DNA of 64,000 nucleotides from Burkholderiaceae bacterium (lineage in GTDB: Bacteria > Pseudomonadota > Gammaproteobacteria > Burkholderiales > Burkholderiaceae_C). Position numbers and translations under genes: made by a program. Under the pieces are notes generated by a model that saw only the letters and a program-made list of their open reading frames with translations, did no database searches and was not told where the DNA came from. The DNA is taken from the NCBI GenBank assembly GCA_024235895.1, contig JACKLM010000002.1:124001-188000 (forward strand). Direction: 5' to 3'. Shown here piece by piece: positions 40,279 through 47,192 of this stretch. Position 1 is the first letter of the stretch; every line of letters starts with the position of its first letter.

Positions 40279-42411
40279 ATGCCTGTTCCGTCGCAGCGCC
40301 TGGCGCTCGCCATCGCCGCCAGCGCGGCCCAAGCCGTCGCATCCGCCCAGCCCAGCGAAGCCTCCGAGGCTGCCACGCCTATCGGCGCCCAGGTTGTCGC
40401 AGGCCTGCAAGCCGCGCCTCTGCTGCCGCGCATCACCGTCAGCGCCAAGGGCTACCGCGCCGCCGACCTCGACACGCCGGCCTCGGCGGTGATCGTCGGC
40501 CGCGAACAGATCCTCGACCGCGGCGCCGCCAACGTCGGCGATGCACTGCGCGGCGAGCCCGGGCTGGCGGTCGCCAGCGACGGCGCGCAGGGCGCGAACC
40601 CGGTGATACGCGGCCTCAAGCGCGAGAGCATCGTGCTGCAGGTCGACGGCATGCGGCTCAATTCGGCCCAGCCTGCCGGCGCCGTGGCGTCGTTCATGTC
40701 GCTCGGGCTGGCCGAGCGGGTCGAGGTGATCAAGGGGCCGGCGTCGGTGCTGTACGGCACCGGCGCGCTCGGCGGCGTGATCGACGTCCAGCTGCCGCAG
40801 GCCGAGCTCGGCAGCGGCACCGAAGGCCGCGCGCAACTGCTGGCCGACAGCGCCAGCCGCGGCTGGCGCGGTGCCGGTGTCGTGCGCATGGGCAACGACC
40901 AGGTCGCCGCGATGGCGGGCGTCGCCGCGCTGCACGCCGACGACTACGAGGCCCCGGGCGGCCGCGTCGACCGGACCGGCTACGACAGCCTGTCGGCGAT
41001 CGGCCAGCTGCGCGTGCGCCTGGGCGCCGGGCAGACGCTGCGCGCGTCGCTGCAATCGCACCAGGACGACGACGTCGCGTACCCGGGGTCGACCCGGCCC
41101 CACCCCAGCCCGGCGGTCGGCACGACGACGGTGTACTCGCCCGAGCAGCGGCGCGAGCTTGCCGAGCTGGGCTGGAACCTCAGCGCCGACGGGGCCACGC
41201 CCTGGTCGCTCGACGCCCGGCTCTACCGCCAGCAGGTGGCGCGCCAGATCTTCTCGCGCGGCAACGCGCTGGGCGGCGCGCCCGGGCGCGACATCGCCCA
41301 GACCCGGGTGCGCTTCGACACCGACGGCCTGGGGCTGCGCGCACAGTGGCGGCCGCACCCGGCGCACCAGCTCGCCGCCGGCGTCGACGCCTGGCGCATG
41401 GAGGCCTCGCCGACGCGCCTGGTCGGCCAGCCGCCGAGCTTCGCGCTGATGCCGAACAACCCCTTCGACGACGGCCGCATCGAGGCGCTGGGCGCCTTCG
41501 TCCAGGACGACATGGTCGCCGGCGACTGGCGCGTGCTCGCCGGGCTGCGCGCCGACCGCGTGCGTGGCCGCGCGGCGTCGATCGCCAACGGCACGGTCAC
41601 CGACGGCCTGGCGCGCAGCGACAGCGCGGTGTCGGGCCAGCTCGGGGTGGTCTGGGAGGCGGCGCCCGGGCTGCGTCCCTACGCCAACCTCGCGCGCGGA
41701 TTCCGCGCCGGCGAGATGCGCGAGCGCTTCGAGGCCTCGCCGCGCGCCGACGGCTTCTACTACGTCGGCAACCCGCAGATCCGGCCCGAGACCGCGACCC
41801 AGCTCGAGCTCGGCGTCAAGGGCGAGCGCCTCGGGCTGCAGTATCAGCTCGCGGCCTACGTCAACCGCATCGACGACTACATCACCGGGCGCGACGTCTC
41901 CGGCGCGCCCGGCAGCAACCGCTGCCCGCCGGCCTTCACCGCCACCTGCAAGGAGACCGTCAACCTCGGCCAGGCGACGATCCGCGGCATCGAGGGCTGG
42001 CTGCGCTGGCAGGCGGCGCCCGGGCACTGGCTGACCGCGGCCGCCAGCGCGCTGCGCGGCACCAACGAGGACCTGGACGAGCCGCTGTTCCAGATGCCGG
42101 CCGACGAAATCTCGATCGGCTGGGAAGGGACGATCGCGCCCGGCTGGCGCGCCGACGCAACGCTGCGCGCGGTGCGCCGCCAGGACCGCGTCGCCGCCGT
42201 CTTCGCGCGCGGCACCGAGAACCCGACCGCCGGCTTCGCCACCGCCGACCTCGGCGTCGTCTGGCAGGCCACGTCGCGCCACCGGCTCCGGGTGGCGTTG
42301 AAGAACCTGGCCGACAAGGCCTACCACGAGCACCTGGCCGATGGGGTCTCGGGCCAGGAGACGCCGGCGCCCGGGCGCAGCCTGCAAGTCTCGTGGAGCG
42401 GGAGCTTCTGA
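40279..42411 (+). CDS. TonB-dependent receptor of an uptake operon with an ABC importer and NnrS
   Basis: A 710-residue outer membrane receptor. The signal peptide ends near residue 23 (VASAQ). A TonB box-like LPRITVSAKG (about 51-60) precedes the plug, with NPVIRGLKRESIVLQVDGMRLNSAQ and AERVEVIKGPASVLYGTGALGGVIDV, then a 22-strand barrel ending in Phe (VSWSGSF). The NLADKAYHEHL sequence near the end is common in metal, heme and cobalamin receptors, but no specific substrate can be assigned. It is followed with a one-base overlap by an NMT1/SsuA-like binding protein, so the two probably handle the same ligand. GAGGAG ribosome site before the ATG at 40279. Confidence 0.88.
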   Translation: MPVPSQRLALAIAASAAQAVASAQPSEASEAATPIGAQVVAGLQAAPLLPRITVSAKGYRAADLDTPASAVIVGREQILDRGAANVGDALRGEPGLAVASDGAQGANPVIRGLKRESIVLQVDGMRLNSAQPAGAVASFMSLGLAERVEVIKGPASVLYGTGALGGVIDVQLPQAELGSGTEGRAQLLADSASRGWRGAGVVRMGNDQVAAMAGVAALHADDYEAPGGRVDRTGYDSLSAIGQLRVRLGAGQTLRASLQSHQDDDVAYPGSTRPHPSPAVGTTTVYSPEQRRELAELGWNLSADGATPWSLDARLYRQQVARQIFSRGNALGGAPGRDIAQTRVRFDTDGLGLRAQWRPHPAHQLAAGVDAWRMEASPTRLVGQPPSFALMPNNPFDDGRIEALGAFVQDDMVAGDWRVLAGLRADRVRGRAASIANGTVTDGLARSDSAVSGQLGVVWEAAPGLRPYANLARGFRAGEMRERFEASPRADGFYYVGNPQIRPETATQLELGVKGERLGLQYQLAAYVNRIDDYITGRDVSGAPGSNRCPPAFTATCKETVNLGQATIRGIEGWLRWQAAPGHWLTAAASALRGTNEDLDEPLFQMPADEISIGWEGTIAPGWRADATLRAVRRQDRVAAVFARGTENPTAGFATADLGVVWQATSRHRLRVALKNLADKAYHEHLADGVSGQETPAPGRSLQVSWSGSF

Positions 42412-43409
42412 TGCGCCGGCGCGACCTGCTCCAGGCGGCCGCCAGCGGCGCGCTGCTGGCTTCGCTGCCGGCGGCCCGTGCCGCCGAACGGCCGCGGCTG
42501 CGGCTGGCCGGGCCGTGGGCGTCGGTCTCGTTGCCGCTGGTGCGGATAGCCGACGCCGGCACGCTGCCGGGTGTGGCGGCACAGGTCGACTTCACCCCCT
42601 GGCGCAACCCCGACGAGCTGCGGCTGCTGGCGCTGGACGGCGGCGCCGACGTGCTGGCGGTGCCGACCAACGTCGCCGCCAACCTCTACAACCGCGGCGT
42701 GCCGCTCAGGCTGGTCAACGTCTCGACCTGGGGCATCCTGTGGATCGTCTCGCGCCGCGCGCCGGTGGCGACGCTGGCCGAGCTGCGCGGGCAGGCGATC
42801 GCGCTGCCGTTCCGCGGCGACATGCCCGACATCGTGTTCCAGCTCGTCGCGCGCGCGCAGGGGCTGGACCCGCGGCGCGACTTCGAGCTGAACTATGTCG
42901 CCAGCCCGATGGACGCGATGCAGCTGCTGCTGGCGCGCCGCATCGACCACGCGCTGATCGCCGAGCCGGCGGCGTCGATGGCGCTGCACAAGTCCGGGTC
43001 GTTCCCGCTCAGCGTGGTCGCGCCCGAGCTGCACCGCGCGCTGGACCTGCAGCGCGAGTGGGGCCGCGTCTTCCAGCGCCCGCCGCGCATGCCGCAGGCC
43101 GGCATCGCGGTGCTCGGCGCGCTGCGCGACGACGACGACGCGGTCGCGCGCATCCACGCCGCCTACGCCGACGCGCTGGCCGGTTGCCTGGCCGAGGCCG
43201 ATGCCTGCGGCGCCGCCTTTTCCGCGCGCCAGGACCGGCTCGCGCCCGAGGCGGTCGCCGCCAGCCTGCGCGCCAGCCCGCTGCAGGCGGTGCCGGCGGG
43301 CGAGGCGCGCGAGGCGCTCGAATTCTTCTACCGCCAGCTGCACGCGGCGCAGCCGGCGCTGGTCGGCGGCAAGCTGCCCGATGCGCGCTTCTACGGGGTC
43401 AGGGGATGA
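42411..43409 (+). CDS. Periplasmic substrate-binding protein (NMT1/SsuA/ThiY-like)
   Basis: A 332-residue binding protein. A twin-arginine-like leader MRRRDLLQAAASGALLASLPAARA directs export. The two-lobed fold is recognisable from LAGPWASVSLPLVRIADAG, the ADVLAVPTNVAANLYNRGVPLRLVNV segment and SPMDAMQLLLARRIDHALIAEPAAS. The family transports nitrate, taurine, sulfonates, thiamine precursors and other small organics. The ligand is not deducible. Unusual here is the coupling to a TonB receptor upstream. The start A is the last base of the receptor stop. Confidence 0.85.
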   Translation: MRRRDLLQAAASGALLASLPAARAAERPRLRLAGPWASVSLPLVRIADAGTLPGVAAQVDFTPWRNPDELRLLALDGGADVLAVPTNVAANLYNRGVPLRLVNVSTWGILWIVSRRAPVATLAELRGQAIALPFRGDMPDIVFQLVARAQGLDPRRDFELNYVASPMDAMQLLLARRIDHALIAEPAASMALHKSGSFPLSVVAPELHRALDLQREWGRVFQRPPRMPQAGIAVLGALRDDDDAVARIHAAYADALAGCLAEADACGAAFSARQDRLAPEAVAASLRASPLQAVPAGEAREALEFFYRQLHAAQPALVGGKLPDARFYGVRG

Positions 43410-44218
43410 GCGTCCTGAGCGGCTGGCTGCGCGCCTGGCTCGCCTACCTGTGGAGCGGCTGGGGCGCGGTCGCGAGCCTGCTGCTGCTGACCGCGGCCTG
43501 GCAGATCGGCGCCGACCGGCTCGGCCCGCTGCTGCTGCCGGCGCCGCTGGACACGCTGGCCACCCTGGGTGGCTGGGTCGCCGACGGCAGCCTGTGGCCC
43601 GAGCTCGCGGTCACCGCGCGCCGCGCGCTGCTGGGCTTCGCGCTGGCGCTGGCAGCCGGATCGCTGCTGGGCGTGCTGGCCGGGCTGTCGATGGGCACGG
43701 CGATGCTCGCGCGCCCGCTGGTGACGGTGATGCTGGGTATGCCACCGATCGCCTGGCTGGTGCTGGCGCTGCTGTGGTTCGGCGCCGGCGACGGCACGCC
43801 GGTCTTCACCGTCTTCGTCGCCACGCTGCCGGTGGTCTTCGGCGGCGCGCTGCAAGGGGCGCGCACGCTGGACGCACCGCTGGCGGACATGGCGCGCGCG
43901 TTCCGGCTGCCGTGGGCGATGCGCTGGCGCGAAGTCGCGCTGCCGCACCTGCTGTCCTACCTGTTCCCGGCCTGGATCACGGCGCTGGGCGTGGCCTGGA
44001 AGGTCACCGTGATGGCCGAGCTGCTGGCCAGTGCCGACGGCGTCGGCGCCGCGCTGGCGACCGCGCGATCGCACCTGGACACCTCGGCCGCGCTGGCCTG
44101 GGTGGTCGCCGTGCTGGCCGCGCTGCTGGCGCTGGAGTACCTGCTGCTGGAGCCGGTCAAGCGCATGTTCGAGGGCTGGCGCCAGGCCGAGCCGGCCGCG
44201 GGCGGCAGCATGCCATGA
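43406..44218 (+). CDS. ABC importer permease (SsuC/TauC-like)
   Basis: A 270-residue inner membrane permease with six helices. The family features are LLPAPLDTLATLGG at the N-terminus and the EAA-type loop around DMARAFRLPWAMRWREVALPHLLSYLFPAW. A single such protein normally forms a homodimer with two copies of the ATPase encoded next. ATGA overlap with the binding protein. Confidence 0.9.
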   Translation: MSVLSGWLRAWLAYLWSGWGAVASLLLLTAAWQIGADRLGPLLLPAPLDTLATLGGWVADGSLWPELAVTARRALLGFALALAAGSLLGVLAGLSMGTAMLARPLVTVMLGMPPIAWLVLALLWFGAGDGTPVFTVFVATLPVVFGGALQGARTLDAPLADMARAFRLPWAMRWREVALPHLLSYLFPAWITALGVAWKVTVMAELLASADGVGAALATARSHLDTSAALAWVVAVLAALLALEYLLLEPVKRMFEGWRQAEPAAGGSMP

Positions 44219-44228
44219 GGCCGGGGCC

Positions 44229-45089
44229 GTGAAGACGCTGCGGCTGGACGCGGTCTCGCACGCCTTTGGCGCGCGCGGCGTGCTCGACGACATCGAGCTG
44301 GCGCTGGAGCCCGGGCGCACGCTGGCGCTGGTCGGCCCGTCGGGCTGCGGCAAGACGACGCTGCTGAACCTGGTGGCGGGGCTGGTGCCGCTGCAGGAGG
44401 GCCGGATCGCGAACGGCTTCACGCGCAGCGCCTGCATGTTCCAGCAGCCGCGGCTGCTGCCTTGGCGGCGCGCGCTGGCCAACGTCGCACTGGGGCTGCA
44501 GGCGCAGGGCGTGGCGCGCGCCGAGCGCGAGCGCCGCGCGACGGCGCTGGCGCTGCGCATGGGGCTGGCGGCCGACGACCTGCGGCTGTACCCGTCGGCG
44601 CTGTCCGGCGGCATGCAAAGCCGCGCCGCACTGGCGCGCGCGCTGCTTGTCGAGCCCGACCTGCTGCTGCTCGACGAGCCGTTCTCGGCGCTGGACATCG
44701 GGCTCAAGGCCGAGCTGCACGCGCTGCTGCTGGCCGAGCAGCAGCGCCTGGGCACCGCGGTGCTGCTCGTCACGCACGACCTGGCCGAGGCGCTGCGGCT
44801 GGCCGACGAGGTCGCGGTGCTCGCGGTCGGCGACGACGGCGGGCGCATCGTCTGGCAGGGGCTGCCGCTGTCCGCAGCGGCGCCGGCGGTGCGCGGCGAC
44901 GGCTGGGTCGCGCGCGCGCAGGCGCGGCTGATCGCCGAGCCGGTGGTGCGCGCGGCCTTCGGGCTGCCGCCGGCGGTCGAATCGGCCGTGGACGATTCCG
45001 ATGGCGTCGACGCGTCGGCAGCCCGGGACGGCGCGAGCGCGCGCGTGCTGCCACTCGACAGCGGCCGGCGCCGCCGACACGCATGCTGA
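44229..45089 (+). CDS. ABC importer ATPase (SsuB/TauB-like)
   Basis: A 286-residue ATPase with Walker A GPSGCGKTT, Q-loop MFQQPRLLPW, signature LSGGMQSRAALARAL, Walker B LLLLDEPFSALD and H-loop LVTHDLAEAL, the pattern of the nitrate/sulfonate/thiamine importers. The last 50 residues are nonconserved and acidic/Arg-rich. GTG start at 44229 is 10 bp after the permease stop; no ATG is available in the conserved region. Confidence 0.88.
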   Translation: MKTLRLDAVSHAFGARGVLDDIELALEPGRTLALVGPSGCGKTTLLNLVAGLVPLQEGRIANGFTRSACMFQQPRLLPWRRALANVALGLQAQGVARAERERRATALALRMGLAADDLRLYPSALSGGMQSRAALARALLVEPDLLLLDEPFSALDIGLKAELHALLLAEQQRLGTAVLLVTHDLAEALRLADEVAVLAVGDDGGRIVWQGLPLSAAAPAVRGDGWVARAQARLIAEPVVRAAFGLPPAVESAVDDSDGVDASAARDGASARVLPLDSGRRRRHAC

Positions 45090-45103
45090 ACGAGGATCGT
45101 CCC

Positions 45104-46432
45104 ATGTCGTCGACCCGCGGCGCCGGCGGTGCATCCGCGGCGGAGGCACGTCCGCTGCACGCCTGGCCGGTCTTCCAATGCGGCTTCCGCCCGTTCTTCG
45201 TCGCCACCGCCGGCACCGGCGCGGTCGCGGTCGCGCTGTGGGCGGGATTCCTGGCCGGCTGGCTGGCGTTGCCGCCGCTGGCCGGCGGGCCCATCGCCTG
45301 GCATGCGCACGAGCTGCTGCTGGGCATGGGCTTCGCCGCCGTCGCCGGCTTCGTGCTGACCGCGGTGCCGGAGTTCACGTCGACGCCGGCGTTCGCCCCG
45401 CGCATCGTCTGGCGTCTCGCGGCGCTGTGGTTGCTGGCGCGTGCGGCGGTGCTGGCCTGGGCGCTGGTCGGCCCCTGGCCGCTGCTGCTGGCGCAGACCG
45501 CGCTGGCCGGCGCGCTGGCCGCGCTGGTGCTGCCGCGGCTGTGGCGCGACCCGACGCGGCGCCAGCGCGGCTTCGCGCTCGGCATCGGCGCGGCCTGCGC
45601 GGCGTCGGTCGTCGCCGAGGCCGACCTGCTGCTCGCCGGTTCGACCGCCGGGCTGCAGCTGCTGCTGCACGCGCTGCTGGCGCTGACGGTGCTGGCGCTG
45701 GCGCGGATCTCGATGCGCATCGTCAACCAGGCGCTGGTCGACCGCGGCGAGCCCGCCACTTACCTGGCACGGCCGCCGCGGCGCCAGCTCGCGATCGGCG
45801 CCATCGCGCTGCACGCGCTGGCGCAGTGGACGGCGCCGGAGTCGGCGCTCGCGGGCTGGGCCGCGCTGGCGGCCGCCGCGGCGCTGCTCGGGCTGCTCGC
45901 CGACTGGCACCTGCCCGGCCGCGCGGCAGCGGTGCTGGCGCGGCGCTGGGTCGCGATCCTTTACGCGGTGCCGTGGCTGATGGCCGGCGGCTATGCGCTG
46001 CGCGGGCTGGCGGCGCTGGGTGCCCCTGTCGCCGCCAGCGCCGGGCTGCACCTGCACACCGTCGGCGCACTGGCGCTGGCGATGTTCGCGGTGCTCAACA
46101 TCGCCGGCCGCACCCATGCCGGGCTGCGGCTGGACGAGCGGCGCTGGCTGCCCTGGGCCGCCGCGGCACTGGTGGCCGCGGCGCTGGTTCGCGCCGCGGC
46201 CGGCCTCTGGCCCGCGCAAGCCGCGCTCGCATGGCAGGCCAGCGCCGCGCTGTGGGCAGCCGCCTTCGTCGCCTGGCTGTGGCATGGCGCGCCGGCGCTG
46301 CTGCGCACGCGCGCCGACGGTCGCACGGGCTGCCAGGGGGTGGCGCTGGACGACGACGACGCGGCCACCGCGGGTCGGCCCCCGGCGTCGACGCGCGCCG
46401 GCACGGCCGAATCACCTTCGGCCGCGCACTGA
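45104..46432 (+). CDS. NnrS-family protein, third paralogue, in the TonB-ABC operon
   Basis: A 442-residue protein with about 12 helices. Diagnostic parts are VFQCGFRPFFVATAGTGAVAV, GPIAWHAHELLLGMGFAAVAGFVLTAVPEF, ISMRIVNQAL and LHLHTVGALALAMFAVLNIAGRTHAGL. The His residues are candidates for heme/copper binding as in other NnrS. Being in the same transcript as an uptake system suggests that the imported ligand, or its metal, is linked to NO handling. ATG 45104 with a GAGG site is preferred; ATG 45083 overlaps the ATPase stop and is possible. Confidence 0.85.
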   Translation: MSSTRGAGGASAAEARPLHAWPVFQCGFRPFFVATAGTGAVAVALWAGFLAGWLALPPLAGGPIAWHAHELLLGMGFAAVAGFVLTAVPEFTSTPAFAPRIVWRLAALWLLARAAVLAWALVGPWPLLLAQTALAGALAALVLPRLWRDPTRRQRGFALGIGAACAASVVAEADLLLAGSTAGLQLLLHALLALTVLALARISMRIVNQALVDRGEPATYLARPPRRQLAIGAIALHALAQWTAPESALAGWAALAAAAALLGLLADWHLPGRAAAVLARRWVAILYAVPWLMAGGYALRGLAALGAPVAASAGLHLHTVGALALAMFAVLNIAGRTHAGLRLDERRWLPWAAAALVAAALVRAAAGLWPAQAALAWQASAALWAAAFVAWLWHGAPALLRTRADGRTGCQGVALDDDDAATAGRPPASTRAGTAESPSAAH

Positions 46433-46527
46433 CGCTGCCAGCCGCCGCGCCGTCGGTGATCGTCATCCGACAAGCTGGCACAACGCGCCAGCGAGGCCGG
46501 TCACCGCGCTCCCGATCGCCTCGGGCC

Positions 46528-47031
46528 TCAAGTCCCGTCCGCACGGACCTCGGGCTGGTCGTCCGTGTCGCCGCCTTCGCCCCCGTCGACCTCCCCGTCC
46601 TCGTCGGGCAGCCGCACGACCGTCACCGGCACCGGGCTGTGCTGCACCACCGCGTGCGACACCGACCCCAGCACCAGCGCGCGCAGGTCACCCATGCCGC
46701 GCGCGCCCATCACGATGGCGTCGCAGCCGTAGCGCTCGGCGACCTCGACGATGACATGCTCGGGGTCGCCGCCGGCAACCTCGCTCTCGTAGGGCAGGTC
46801 GGCGTCGTCGAGCAGCGCCTCCGCCGGCGCGAGCAGGTCGGCACCCGCCGAAGCGCGCACCTCGCGGATGACGTCCGGGTCGTGCGCCGTCATCGCCTCG
46901 TACAGGTTGGCCGGCGGCTGGACGTTGACGAGCACGAAGCTCGCACCCAGCCCCTCGCGCACCAGCGCCAGCGCATGTCGCACCGCGTGCAGCGCGGCCT
47001 CGGAGCCGTCGACCGGCAGCAGGATCTTCAT
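46528..47031 (-). CDS. Universal stress protein (UspA family)
   Basis: A 167-residue single-domain Usp protein. The start MKILLPVDGSEAALHAVRHAL and the ATP-binding signature GARGMGDLRALVLGSVSHAVVQHSPVPVTVV are intact, so it probably binds ATP. The C-terminal tail is acidic and Gly-rich. Usp genes are commonly Anr/Dnr-activated for anaerobic survival in other denitrifiers; a Dnr box lies 46 bp upstream. Convergent with the nnrS3 operon. Confidence 0.92.
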   Translation of the reverse strand: MKILLPVDGSEAALHAVRHALALVREGLGASFVLVNVQPPANLYEAMTAHDPDVIREVRASAGADLLAPAEALLDDADLPYESEVAGGDPEHVIVEVAERYGCDAIVMGARGMGDLRALVLGSVSHAVVQHSPVPVTVVRLPDEDGEVDGGEGGDTDDQPEVRADGT

Positions 47032-47076
47032 CGCGCACCTCCTGCGCGCATCATCGCCGCAGGCGCCGTCTTGCGA

Positions 47077-47090
47077 TTGACACGGATCAA
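47077..47090. promoter_or_regulatory. Dnr/Fnr box between usp and the acyl-CoA synthetase gene
   Basis: TTGACACGGATCAA matches the Fnr consensus TTGATN4ATCAA at 9 of 10 fixed positions. It lies 45 bp before usp and 102 bp before the divergent gene and may activate both. No convincing -10 was seen on either side. Confidence 0.75.
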
Positions 47091-47192
47091 GGCTCTCGCC
47101 GTCGGACACGGCGGCGGTGTCACGCGTGCGAGGCATGATCGGCACCTCGCGCGCCCGCCCGGCCCGCCCCTCCCCCGACGACGAGCAACCCC

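Noticed and set aside
40279..45089. Calling the TonB-ABC operon a siderophore or heme uptake system
   Set aside because: The binding protein and permease are of the NMT1/SsuA and SsuC kind, not the FhuD/FepB/HmuT or FecCD kinds.
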